Part shown: positions 47,791 through 56,932 of the stretch, in pieces | Layout of the letters: each line of letters begins with the position of its first letter | Numbering within the stretch: the first letter of the stretch is position 1 | Source: Myxococcus dinghuensis | GTDB lineage: Bacteria > Myxococcota > Myxococcia > Myxococcales > Myxococcaceae | Assembly: GCF_024198235.1 (NCBI RefSeq) | Contig: NZ_JAKCFB010000003.1 | Coordinates: forward strand, 372,001 to 436,000 | DNA: 64,000 bases | Direction of reading: 5' to 3' | Program-made: the position numbers and the translations under genes | The notes under the pieces: model-generated | What the model was told of the DNA's origin: nothing | The model's input: only the letters and a program-made list of their open reading frames with translations | Databases searched by the model: none

Positions 47791-49665
47791 TTAGCGGCCC
47801 GGCGCACCCGTGGATAGCGCCTTGAGCTTGCGCTCCAGGACCTCGCGCTGCCCGGGAGGCGCGGCGGCCTCCGGCTCCAGCGTCAGCACTTCCAGCGCCC
47901 GCCGCCACACGCCCACCGCCTCCGCGCCCCGGGCGGACTTCTGGTACGCGTCCCCCAGGTGCTCGAGGATGACCGGCTCGTCCGGCGCCAGCGCGGAGGC
48001 CCGCTCCAGGGCCTCCACCGCACGCGGCAGGTCCCCCCGCCGGAAGTACACCCACCCCAGCGAGTCCAGATAGGCCCCGGTGTCGGGGCGCAGCTCCAGC
48101 GCGCGCAGCACCAGCCGCTCCGCCTCCTCCAGGTCCTTTCCCGCCAGGGCCATCAGGTAGCCCAGGAAGTTGAGCGCGGGCGCGTTGTCCGGGTCCATCT
48201 CCAGGACCGCCCGCATCCGCGACTGGGCGTTGGACAGGTCGCCCTGGCGCTCGAAGGCGGAGCCCAGGACGTACTGGAGGACCTCGTCCCGGGGGTTGCG
48301 AGCGACCGCGTCGCGCAGCAGCGACAGGGCCTCCGTGCCCCGCCCCTGCCGGTGGAGCGTGGCGGCCAGCGCGTCGTACAGCACCGGCGAGCCGGTGCGA
48401 CCGAGCGCCTCCTTCAGCGCCTCCACCGCGCGGGCCGGCGCCCCACCCCGCTCGAGGGCCCGCGCGTACTGCGCGCGCACCTCCGGGTCCTGCGGCGAGG
48501 CCTGGAGCGCGTCGCGCAGGAGCGCGAGCGAGGGTGCGTGCTGCCCCACCAGCGACAGGCACCGGGCGCGCCGGAGCCGGGCATCCTGGAAGACGTCCGA
48601 GTCCTCCGGCACGCTGGCGAAGGCGTCCGCCGCCTCGGAGAAGCGGCGCATCCGCTCGTGGACCAGCCCGGCGTAGTAGTCCAGGCGGGGCTCCTTGGCG
48701 CCGGTGCGGCGCGCGGACTCGAGCACCTCCGCGGCCGCGGTGGGCTCGCGTGCGGACAGGTAGCTGAAGGCCACCCGCACCGCCGTCTCGGGCTCGCCGG
48801 AGAGCGACAGCAGCCGGTCGAAGTACGCGCGCGCCCGCACCATGGAGCCGGCCTTCAGCGCGGAGCGACCGGCCGCCATCAGCACCTCGTGGCTGTCCGG
48901 CTCCCGCTCCAGGGCCCGCGCCAGCGTCTCCTCGGACAGGGAGGGCCGGTCCGTCTCCTCGTAGAGCCGGGCCAACGTCCCCAGCACCTCCACGTCGCCG
49001 GGGTCCCTCGCGGCGGCCTCGACCAGGAGCCGCTCCGCGCGACGGGTATCTCCCCGCTCCGCCAGCGCCAGGCCCAGGCGCCGGTAGCCGGACGCCTCTC
49101 CCGGGAGGGCCCGGGCCAGCGAATCCACCACCTTCACGGCCTCGTCGGCGGCGCCGGACTCCAGGAAGAGCTGGGCGAGCACGAGGTACGCCTCCGGCTC
49201 GCGCGGCTTGAGGGCGATGGCGCGACGCAGGTGCAGGCGGGCGCGGGTCAGCCGCCCGGACTCCAGCAGCACCCGGCCCAGCAGCACGTGGGCCGGGTAG
49301 TACGCCGGGGCGCGCTCCACCGCGCGGCGCAGCTCCCGCTCCGCCTTCTCCAGGTCGCCCAGCCGGGCATACTCCTCCGCCAGCCGGGTGAGCAGCAGGG
49401 GGTGGCCCTCATCCGTGGCCAGCGCCAGACGCAGCGCGTCCACCGCGGCGCGGTGGTCCCCCGCGTGGTGGGCCAGCCTCGCCCGCAGGTAGTGGCCGTA
49501 GCTGGCCGACGAGGAGAACGCCCCCTCGTCCGTGGCGGCCGCGTCCATGGCCTCGCGCATCGCCTCCCGGTCGACGTGCGGGCGGTGGGGCGGTGGGGCC
49601 GCGAGCGCGGCCGACCCCAGCAGGGCGACGAGCAGGACGGAGGCGGGGCGGCGGAAGGGGCTCAC
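47791..49665 (-). CDS. Large exported TPR protein
   Basis: A 624-residue protein with a signal peptide (about 1-22) and TPR units almost throughout, roughly fourteen to sixteen (for example LLTRLAEEYARLGDLEKAERELRRA, AHVLLGRVLLESGRLTRARLHLRRA, YLDSLGWVYFRRGDLPRAVEALERA). The whole chain is an alpha solenoid, likely a periplasmic or outer-membrane-attached scaffold. Start is GTG 49665 with no strong ribosome site. It follows sgmT by 43 bases and leads the lipase-bactofilin stretch; a function cannot be read. Confidence 0.85.
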   Translation of the reverse strand: MSPFRRPASVLLVALLGSAALAAPPPHRPHVDREAMREAMDAAATDEGAFSSSASYGHYLRARLAHHAGDHRAAVDALRLALATDEGHPLLLTRLAEEYARLGDLEKAERELRRAVERAPAYYPAHVLLGRVLLESGRLTRARLHLRRAIALKPREPEAYLVLAQLFLESGAADEAVKVVDSLARALPGEASGYRRLGLALAERGDTRRAERLLVEAAARDPGDVEVLGTLARLYEETDRPSLSEETLARALEREPDSHEVLMAAGRSALKAGSMVRARAYFDRLLSLSGEPETAVRVAFSYLSAREPTAAAEVLESARRTGAKEPRLDYYAGLVHERMRRFSEAADAFASVPEDSDVFQDARLRRARCLSLVGQHAPSLALLRDALQASPQDPEVRAQYARALERGGAPARAVEALKEALGRTGSPVLYDALAATLHRQGRGTEALSLLRDAVARNPRDEVLQYVLGSAFERQGDLSNAQSRMRAVLEMDPDNAPALNFLGYLMALAGKDLEEAERLVLRALELRPDTGAYLDSLGWVYFRRGDLPRAVEALERASALAPDEPVILEHLGDAYQKSARGAEAVGVWRRALEVLTLEPEAAAPPGQREVLERKLKALSTGAPGR

Positions 49666-49708
49666 GCGAGGGGAAGTCTAGCGCGGCCCCCGGCGCCGTG
49701 CAGGCGCC

Positions 49709-52216
49709 TCAGCTCGCCTCCGGGGGTGGTGCCCCCAACTTCTCCAGCAGCTTCTCCACCGGGTCGCTGTCCTGGCTCACGTCCGCCACCGACGACCGGT
49801 ACTCGATGTCCGTCGCCCGCTCCACGTCCGGGAGCAGACGGCTGATGACGTTGCGCGCGGCCTCCGCGTTGCACTCCGGCAGGACGACCACGAACACACC
49901 GGCGCCCAGGTGGGAGATGGCATCCGGATGGCGCACCCGCTTGCGCATGATGTCCGCGATGTTGCCGGGCACCGGCTCCACCGGGCGGTCCGGGCGCAGC
50001 ACCGCCAGGCTCAGGGCCCGGTGGTAGCGCCGGCTGCGCGCCAGCTCCTGCTCCAGGCGCAGCAGGAGCCCGCGCCGGTCGTGGAGCCCGGTGGCGGGGT
50101 CGCTGCCGGTGCGGCGCTGCAGGGGCGGGTTCGTCTTCTCCCGCTCCATCTGCTCACGCTCACCCTGGCGCAGCTTGAGGGCGCGCTCGGTGCGGTTGAG
50201 CAGCTCCACCGCGTTGAACGGCTTGCTCATGTAGTCCACCGCCCCGAGGTTGAGCGAGCGGACCTTCTCCGCGACGCCCTGGTGGGCGGACAGCAGGATG
50301 ACGGGGATGTTCGCCGTGTCCGACGAGGACTTCAGCGCCATGGCCGCGTCCAGGCCATCCAGCTTGGGCAGGAACACGTCCATCACCACCAGGTCCGGCC
50401 GCTGCGCGCGTGCCCGCGCCAGGCCCTCCGCGCCGTCGCGCGCCACCTCCACGCGATACTTCGAGCGCAGCACCTCCGACAGCACGGCGGCGATCTCCGG
50501 CTCGTCCTCCACCACCAGCACGCGCGGCTGCTCCGACACCGACGTCGCGGCGATGACCGGGCGCGGGTTGCGCGGCGCCTCCTGCGCCAGCGGCAGCGTG
50601 AAGACGAAGAGGCAGCCGTGCTCCGGCGGGCTCTCCGCCCAGATCTCCCCGCCGTGGAGTTCGACGAACTCCTTGCAGATGGCCAGCCCCAGCCCCGTGC
50701 CCTTGCCACCGTGGCGGTAGCGGTCGAACACCAGGTGCAGCTCGTCCTGGGGGATGCCCACGCCGTCGTCCTGCACGCACACCTTCGCGGCGTCCCCGTC
50801 CGGACGGGACAGCCGGCGGGTGGAGACGACCACCTCTCCGGCGTCGCGCGCGTGGTGGATGGCGTTGGTGATGAGGTTCTGGAGCACCTCGTGCAGCTTC
50901 ACCTCGTCGCCGATGAGCATCAGGCTGTCGGGGCAGTCCGCCCGCAGCGCCACGCCACGCTCGGCGGCGAGGATCTCCAGCTCGTTGACCGCGTCGCGGC
51001 ACAACTGGGCCACGTCCAGCACGCGCGGCTCGATGGACAGCCGCGCCGCCTCGCCCTTGCCCTTCTCCAGCAGCGACTCGACCAGGCCGAGGATCTTCTT
51101 GCCCTGGCGGATCATCGCCTCCGCGGACTGCTTCTGCTGCGACTCCAGCGGACCTTCCAGGAGGAGCCGGCCGTGGCCCAGCAGCACCTGGAGGGGCGCG
51201 CGCAGGTCGTGGCTCACCACCGCGATGATTTCGTCCTTGAGCCGGTTGAGCTCCTTCAGGCGGCGGTTGGCCTCGAGCAGCTCGTGGTAGCGCTCCACGT
51301 ACGCCAGCTCCAGGTCCTCGCGCTTCTTCTTCACCGCCGTGTGCAGGCGCGCGTTGCGGATGGAGTTGGCCAGCACGCCCGCCACGGCCTGGGTGAACTC
51401 CTGCTCGTCGCGGCCGAAGGACACGTCCATGCGGGACATGCGCAGGAACAGCGCGCCCAGCAGGTCGTCCTGGCAGATGAGCGGCTGCACCAGGATGGAC
51501 TTCACGCCCAGGGGCACGAGCGACGTGCGCACCTCCGCCATGAGGGGGTCTCGCTGGGCCTCCTCGATGAGCACCGGCTCGCGCGTCTCCAGGGCGCGGC
51601 GCAGCTCGGGGTAGCGCGCCACCTCGATGTCCAACTGGACGAGGCTGGGGTCCTCCTGCGTGGCCACCACCCGGCCCGTGCGCGCGTGGCTGCCCTCCAC
51701 CAGCACCACGGAGCACCGGTCCGTCCCGGTGACGCGCCCCACCTTGTCCACGGCGATGCGGAGGATCTCCTCCAGCTCCAGCGAGCTGGTGGCCGCCTGG
51801 GTGATTTCCAGGAGCATCCCCATGCGCAGGCGCACCCGCTCCTCGCGGTCGCGCATCCGTCCGGCGCGCAGCGCGGCCTCCAGCCGGGGCACGACCTCGT
51901 CCGCGCCGCGAATCCAGTCATCCACGGCCAGCCGCTTGAAGGCCTCCGCGGACCGGGCCTTGCCCAGGTCCACCAGCACCGGCACCCGCTGGAGCCGCTC
52001 GACGCGGCGCAGCGTCTCGAGCAGCTCCGCCGCGCGCTTCGCGCTGGCCGACAGCAGCACGACCTCCGGTTGCAGCGAGTCCGCCGCCTCCACCAACCCG
52101 CTCTCTCGCTCCGCCGCCGCGCAGTGGTAGCCGCTCGCGGTCAGCCGCTCCATGAGTGCGTCGCCGGCCTCCTTGCCCGCGACCACCAGCACGCGTCCCC
52201 GCTGCTCCGGCTGCAT
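49709..52216 (-). CDS. sgmT: Hybrid histidine kinase SgmT with degenerate GGDEF domain
   Basis: An 835-residue protein from ATG 52216 (GTG 52228 is also possible). Domains: receiver-like N terminus without a clear phospho-site (about 5-118), GAF (145-290), HisKA with His336 in SHDLRAP, HATPase (N451, DDGVGIP, GTGLGLAI), receiver with Asp613 and Lys665, and a GGDEF-type domain (700-830). The last has GAGVF instead of GGDEF but RHPD exactly five residues before it, an intact c-di-GMP inhibitory site. SgmT of M. xanthus has this layout, binds c-di-GMP, and with DigR controls matrix composition. Distance from bacN matches too. Confidence 0.88.
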   Translation of the reverse strand: MQPEQRGRVLVVAGKEAGDALMERLTASGYHCAAAERESGLVEAADSLQPEVVLLSASAKRAAELLETLRRVERLQRVPVLVDLGKARSAEAFKRLAVDDWIRGADEVVPRLEAALRAGRMRDREERVRLRMGMLLEITQAATSSLELEEILRIAVDKVGRVTGTDRCSVVLVEGSHARTGRVVATQEDPSLVQLDIEVARYPELRRALETREPVLIEEAQRDPLMAEVRTSLVPLGVKSILVQPLICQDDLLGALFLRMSRMDVSFGRDEQEFTQAVAGVLANSIRNARLHTAVKKKREDLELAYVERYHELLEANRRLKELNRLKDEIIAVVSHDLRAPLQVLLGHGRLLLEGPLESQQKQSAEAMIRQGKKILGLVESLLEKGKGEAARLSIEPRVLDVAQLCRDAVNELEILAAERGVALRADCPDSLMLIGDEVKLHEVLQNLITNAIHHARDAGEVVVSTRRLSRPDGDAAKVCVQDDGVGIPQDELHLVFDRYRHGGKGTGLGLAICKEFVELHGGEIWAESPPEHGCLFVFTLPLAQEAPRNPRPVIAATSVSEQPRVLVVEDEPEIAAVLSEVLRSKYRVEVARDGAEGLARARAQRPDLVVMDVFLPKLDGLDAAMALKSSSDTANIPVILLSAHQGVAEKVRSLNLGAVDYMSKPFNAVELLNRTERALKLRQGEREQMEREKTNPPLQRRTGSDPATGLHDRRGLLLRLEQELARSRRYHRALSLAVLRPDRPVEPVPGNIADIMRKRVRHPDAISHLGAGVFVVVLPECNAEAARNVISRLLPDVERATDIEYRSSVADVSQDSDPVEKLLEKLGAPPPEAS

Positions 52217-52790
52217 CTCGACTCTCACAGTGAACCTCGCGCCCCGGGGTCCCTCGGAGGGACCGGGTGGGGAGGCTGCAAAAACCCGCTGAGTGCGTAA
52301 GGGGTCATGGTTCGAATCCCGATCATGCCGCTGATCCGGTCCGTGGGCCAGAGCGGCGCACATCCAGACAAGCCAGGAAAAGTGTGTACGGTCGAAGCGG
52401 GGGTCCGCCCATCGTGGCTTTCCGCAGTGGGCCACCGCGCCCGCCCGCGTGGCCCCCGAGCGACTCCGGGCGTCCCATCCACCGGATATCGCGAGGCGCG
52501 CCCCGGAACGACGAGGCACGCGAAAGCTTCCCCACCTCCCGCGTCCTGGCGGCGGTCTGGTCGCCCTGCGTGCGTGCCGTCGAGCCGTCGTGCGGCGCTC
52601 ATCGTGGGGTCCTCACCTTCGTCGTCCCGACCTCGTGCCTCCCACCCGTCGCGCAGCCACCGCGCCAGGGGGGACCGCGCGGCTATCACGGACCCTGGCC
52701 TGGCGCGCAGGGAATCCGCCATCCCGCCGCGCGGCGGCCCGGAGGCCGGGAGGATGCCGGAAGGGAGGGAGCGAGGTAGAGTGCGGTGCC
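52217..52790. other. Divergent intergenic region, 574 bases
   Basis: The longest gap in the window, between sgmT and a lipoprotein gene. The only element I can pick out is a tRNA-3'-end-like stretch near 52300-52332. Open frames on both strands are not supported by start signals or family motifs. Confidence 0.5.
52300..52332 (+). other. tRNA 3'-end-like fragment
   Basis: GGTTCGAATCC, the T-loop signature, is flanked by sequence like a variable loop and an acceptor end, but the T stem pairs poorly and no matching 5' half is upstream. It may be a tRNA remnant or old attachment site, or chance. Confidence 0.3.
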
Positions 52791-54386
52791 ATGCTCCACT
52801 CTCCTGTGACTCGGCGTGCATGGCGCACGATCTTCGTACTCGCATCCGGCCTGGCCGTCGCGTGTGGCGGGGATCCGCCACCCCCGACGCCGGACCCTCC
52901 CCAGGTGACCCTGCTCGTCCCCGAGGGGAACGTCGCGGGCCTGTCGCTCAAGTTCATCGTCAACGTGACCGGCTGCGACGCGGTGACGACGCTGAACGTC
53001 TACGACCGCACCACCTTCCTCAAGACGTTCCCCTACGCCACCGGCTCCACCACCCTGGAGCTGCAGGCCAGTGACATCCGCTACAGCGACCCGCTGGTGG
53101 GCATCGCCGCGAGCCTGTCCCTGACGGCGGAGGCCATCTGCGACGACGGGCGGAAGAACACGTCCCTGCCGCAGCCGGCCATCTTCTTCCCCGTCAGCAA
53201 GGTGGTGGAGGACCCGCAGGGCGGCCAGGTCTACGCCCACCCGTTCGCCATCGACGGCACCGGCAGCACCATGTCCTTCCTGAGCTGCGGCAAGGCCACG
53301 GCGGGCGGACTGGAGACGATGTACCGGCACGGCGCCAACGGGGGCGTCGGCACGAGCATCACCGTGCCCTTCCCCTGCAACGGCTCCACGCAGATCACCG
53401 ACCGCAACAGCGTCACCGGCAAGCGATGGGTGTGGACGCCCGGGTCGGGTGCGTTCGCCATCGACGAGAGCTTCGCGCTGGCCTCGCAGACGGAGGCGAC
53501 GATGGAGGTCGAGTCCCTGTCGGTGCTGCGAGATGGCGACGCCCTCATCCGCATGATGTCCGGTGACGTCGTGCGCGTCTCCCACCAGTCCTCCGGCGGG
53601 CTCGGCGTGGGCCAGACGAAGTGGCGCTACACGCGCCAGCTCGAGGTGGGCAACGCACTGGCCGCGCCGCTGGTCACGGGCGACAACACCGTGCTCATCG
53701 CCTCGCAGCTCCCGTTCATCAACAACCGCGCGTCGATCATCGTCGAGGTCGTCGACACGACGACGGGGCAGCTCCGCGCCGAGTACAAGAAGACGGAGAA
53801 CGTGAGCTCCACGTCGACGCCGCCGCTGCCCATCGCGTCGTTCAGCGACGACGGCGCGCTGGTGTACCTGGGCTTCATCACCGGGACGGACCAGTCGCAG
53901 GTCACCGCCTGCGTCACGGTGGGAGACGGCTGCCAGGGCACGAACTCCAAGTGGGTCCGCTCCTTCGCGGGCAAGGTGGTGGGCGTGGTGCCGTACGCCA
54001 GTGGCAGCCGCGTCGCCGCCATCACCACGCAGCGCGTGTGGGTGCTGGACTCGACCACGGGCGCCATCCGCAACAAGGAGCAGCGCTCGGTGGACGCCAA
54101 CGGCGCGCTCCAGGTGCGCCACCTCCTCCTGCCGGCGTCCTCGACGGACCTCTTCTTCCTCAGCGCGCCCGCGCCCACGGGCTCGACGCCGACGCTGCCG
54201 GTGGAGATCGTCGGGATGGACCAGCAGGCGGGCAGCTCCGGCGAGTCGCGCGAGCTGTTCCGCTATCAGGTCCCCGTGTCCCTGGGCGCCGCGCTGGACA
54301 GCACGAACCGGGTCTGGCTGCGCACCGGGCTCAAGCTGCTGCAGACGCAGCCCTCGACGCAGTACCGCAGCGCGCGGCCCCAGTAG
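52791..54386 (+). CDS. Large lipoprotein of unknown function
   Basis: A 531-residue protein. ATG 52791 opens a signal peptide whose lipobox is LAVACG (Cys near 25), then a Pro/Asp-rich spacer. An Ig-like section (VTLLVPEGNVAGLSLKFIVN to SLTAEAICDDG, about 38-115) precedes a beta-rich region with recurrent repeat-like strands (DGDALIRMMSGDVVRV, DGALVYLGFIT, VWVLDSTTGAIRNKEQ) suggesting a WD/PQQ-like propeller. I do not recognise a named family. It stands alone, divergent from sgmT and convergent with tlyA. Confidence 0.78.
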   Translation: MLHSPVTRRAWRTIFVLASGLAVACGGDPPPPTPDPPQVTLLVPEGNVAGLSLKFIVNVTGCDAVTTLNVYDRTTFLKTFPYATGSTTLELQASDIRYSDPLVGIAASLSLTAEAICDDGRKNTSLPQPAIFFPVSKVVEDPQGGQVYAHPFAIDGTGSTMSFLSCGKATAGGLETMYRHGANGGVGTSITVPFPCNGSTQITDRNSVTGKRWVWTPGSGAFAIDESFALASQTEATMEVESLSVLRDGDALIRMMSGDVVRVSHQSSGGLGVGQTKWRYTRQLEVGNALAAPLVTGDNTVLIASQLPFINNRASIIVEVVDTTTGQLRAEYKKTENVSSTSTPPLPIASFSDDGALVYLGFITGTDQSQVTACVTVGDGCQGTNSKWVRSFAGKVVGVVPYASGSRVAAITTQRVWVLDSTTGAIRNKEQRSVDANGALQVRHLLLPASSTDLFFLSAPAPTGSTPTLPVEIVGMDQQAGSSGESRELFRYQVPVSLGAALDSTNRVWLRTGLKLLQTQPSTQYRSARPQ

Positions 54387-54443
54387 GCCGTCGACGCCAG
54401 CGAAGGGCACGGCGGCCCGTCCGCGCGCCGTGCCCGCGTCCCG

Positions 54444-55184
54444 TCAGGCCCGCTCGGCGACGAGGAGTGCCTCGACGTTGCCCGCCGGGCCCGGCACGGG
54501 CGAGTCCATCAGCCCGCGCACGGTGAGGCCCTGGGCGCGCACGAAGGCCGTCACCGTGTCGATGGCCTCCTGGCGGGCGGCGGCGTCCCGCACCACGCCT
54601 CCCTTGCCCACGCGGTCCGGCCCCACCTCGAACTGGGGCTTCACCAGCGCCGCGAGCAGGCCTCCGGGCTCCAGGAAGGGCAGCACCGCCGGAAGCACCT
54701 GGGTGAGCGAGATGAAGCTGACGTCGATGACGACGACACCCACCTTCTCCGGCAGGTCCTCCTCCGTCAGGTAGCGCGCGTTGACGCGCTCGCGCGAGCG
54801 CACGCGCGCGTCCGTCCGCAGCTTCTCGTGGAGCTGCCCATAGCCCACGTCGATGGCGTGCACCCGCACCGCGCCGTGTTGGAGCAGGCAGTCGGTGAAG
54901 CCACCCGTGCTGGCGCCGATGTCCGCGCCCACCTTGCCCCGCACGTCGAGCCCGAAGCGGTCGATGGCGGCCTTCAGCTTCAGCCCGCCCCGGGAGACGT
55001 AGGGAAGCACCTCGCCCTTGAGGCGCAGCTCCGCCTCCACCGGCACGAGCGAACCGGGCTTGTCCACCCGCTGGTCCGCCACCACCACCTGCCCGGCGAG
55101 GATGAGGGCCTGGGCCTTGGTGCGCGACTCGGCCAGCCCGCGCTCCACCACCAGGATGTCGAGGCGCTCCTTGCGAGGCTTCAC
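54444..55184 (-). CDS. tlyA: TlyA-family rRNA methyltransferase
   Basis: A 246-residue protein with an N-terminal S4 RNA-binding domain (about 6-66, ERLDILVVERGLAESRTKAQALILAG) and a FtsJ-like methyltransferase (GADIGASTGGFTDCLLQHG near 85-103; VVVIDVSFISL). TlyA 2'-O-methylates 16S and 23S rRNA in mycobacteria and sets capreomycin sensitivity; older names call it haemolysin A. It overlaps the dxs stop by four bases (GTG start), last gene of the isoprenoid operon. Confidence 0.92.
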   Translation of the reverse strand: MKPRKERLDILVVERGLAESRTKAQALILAGQVVVADQRVDKPGSLVPVEAELRLKGEVLPYVSRGGLKLKAAIDRFGLDVRGKVGADIGASTGGFTDCLLQHGAVRVHAIDVGYGQLHEKLRTDARVRSRERVNARYLTEEDLPEKVGVVVIDVSFISLTQVLPAVLPFLEPGGLLAALVKPQFEVGPDRVGKGGVVRDAAARQEAIDTVTAFVRAQGLTVRGLMDSPVPGPAGNVEALLVAERA

Positions 55185-56932
55185 CGCGCGCTCCCTTCCA
55201 GCAGCATCCGCCCCGCACGCCTCAGGCCCGAGGCATCCAGCCCCAGCTCCGCGCGCTGCGCCCGAGCGTCGCCGTGCGGCACGAAGTCATCCGGCATCCC
55301 CAGGAGGTGGACACGCGGGGAGGCGCCACGCTCGGCATAGAGCTCCAGCACCGCGCTCCCCAGGCCGCCACGCGTCGTCCCCTCCTCCGCCACCACGACA
55401 TGGCCACATGCGGAGGCCTCGAGGAGCGCGGTCGCATCGAGCGGCGAGGCGCCCCGCGCGTCGAGCACGCTCCACGTCGGTTCGTCCCGCACCGCCTCCA
55501 GGGCCGCGAGGCCCAGCGGCCCCAACGTCACCAGCGTGAGGCGCGGGTGCTCGGCGCGCCGCAGCCAGCGCGCCCCCGACAGTGGGGCAACGCCCACCTC
55601 GACCTCCGGCGGCGCGGGGGTCAGCGTCCCCCGGGGGAAGCGGATGACGGACGGCCCCGGCGACGCCAGCGCCGTGGCGAGCATGGGCACGAGGTCCTCG
55701 CCCACCACGGGCGCCCATTGGCTCAGTCCCGGGAGCGGCCGCAGCGAGGACACGTCGTACGTCCCCTGGTGCGTGGCACCATCCGCGCCCACCAGCCCCG
55801 CGCGATCCACCGCGAAGATGACGGGGAGGCCCGGCAGGCAGACGTCGTGGATGACCTGGTCGTATGCCCGCTGGAGGAAGGTCGAGTAGATGCAGCACAC
55901 CGGGCGCGCTCCCGCGGCGGCGAGCCCCGCGCAGAACGTGACGGCGTGCTGCTCGGCGATGCCCACGTCGTGGACCCGGTCCGGGAAGCGCGCCTTCAGC
56001 GCGTTGAGCGCCGAGCCCTCCAGCATCGCGGGCGTGACGGCGACGATGCGCGAGTCCGCCGCCATCGCCTCCTCCAGCACCGCGGCGAAGGCCTCGCTGA
56101 AGGTGCGATGCCCTCCGCGTGAGCGCACGAGCTTCCCGTCGCGCCACTCATAGGGCCCCATGGCGTGCCCGCGCGTCTGCGCGTCCGCCTCCGCGGGTGG
56201 AAAGCCCCGCCCCTTGAGCGTCAGCGCGTGCACCACCACGGGACGCGAGGACGCGCGCGCCTCGCGCAGCGCTCGCACGAGCGCGCCCAGGTCGTGACCG
56301 TCCACCGGGCCCAGGTAGGTGAAGCCCAGGCCCTCGAAGAAGTCCCGCGCGCCCCGCGTGCGCAACAGCGCGGGGATGGCCCCCACGTTGGCGCTGATGG
56401 ACATCTGGTTGTCGTTGAGCACGACCACCAACGGCAGGTCGCTGCCCCCCGCGTTGTTCAATCCCTCGAAGGTGAGGCCTCCCGTCAGCCCACCATCTCC
56501 CAGCACCGCCACCACGTGGCCTCGCTGGCCCATCACCCGCCGGCCCTCCAGCACGCCCAGGGCCGCGGAGACCGCCGTGCAGGAGTGCCCCGCGAGCAGC
56601 GCGTCGTGCGGGCTCTCCTTCGGGTCGAGGAACGGCGCCACGCCGCCCGCCTGCCGCAGCGTGTGCATCCGCTCACGGCGGCCGGTCAGCAGCTTGTGGG
56701 CGTAGGTCTGGTGGCCCACGTCGAACAGCAGCGCGTCCGTGGGCGAGTGGAACACCCGGTGCAGCGCGACGATGAGCTCCACCGCGCCCAGCGACGCGCC
56801 GAGGTGCCCGCCCACGCGCCCGCAGATGGCGATGATCTCCTCGCGCAGCTCCGCGCACAACTGGGGCAGCACGTCCTCCGGGAGAGACCGGACGTCCGAC
56901 GGCGAGGCGACGCGCGCCAGCAGCTCCGCCAT
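55181..56932 (-). CDS. dxs: 1-deoxy-D-xylulose-5-phosphate synthase
   Basis: A 583-residue thiamine-diphosphate enzyme, first step of the MEP isoprenoid pathway. GHQTYAHKLLTGR, HSCTAVSAALG, GDGGLTGGLTFEGLNNAG (diphosphate/Mg site), NDNQMSISANVG, HDVGIAEQHAVTFCAGLA with catalytic Glu, and DRAGLVGADGATHQG are all present. It is about 30-40 residues shorter than E. coli Dxs, with compact loops rather than a missing domain. The start overlaps the ispA stop (TGATG). Confidence 0.94.
   Translation of the reverse strand: MAELLARVASPSDVRSLPEDVLPQLCAELREEIIAICGRVGGHLGASLGAVELIVALHRVFHSPTDALLFDVGHQTYAHKLLTGRRERMHTLRQAGGVAPFLDPKESPHDALLAGHSCTAVSAALGVLEGRRVMGQRGHVVAVLGDGGLTGGLTFEGLNNAGGSDLPLVVVLNDNQMSISANVGAIPALLRTRGARDFFEGLGFTYLGPVDGHDLGALVRALREARASSRPVVVHALTLKGRGFPPAEADAQTRGHAMGPYEWRDGKLVRSRGGHRTFSEAFAAVLEEAMAADSRIVAVTPAMLEGSALNALKARFPDRVHDVGIAEQHAVTFCAGLAAAGARPVCCIYSTFLQRAYDQVIHDVCLPGLPVIFAVDRAGLVGADGATHQGTYDVSSLRPLPGLSQWAPVVGEDLVPMLATALASPGPSVIRFPRGTLTPAPPEVEVGVAPLSGARWLRRAEHPRLTLVTLGPLGLAALEAVRDEPTWSVLDARGASPLDATALLEASACGHVVVAEEGTTRGGLGSAVLELYAERGASPRVHLLGMPDDFVPHGDARAQRAELGLDASGLRRAGRMLLEGSAR

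Noticed and set aside
52225-52881. Minus-strand frame opposite the sgmT-lipoprotein gap
   Set aside because: Arg/Pro-rich composition typical of a GC-rich shadow, and it overlaps the lipoprotein signal peptide on the other strand.
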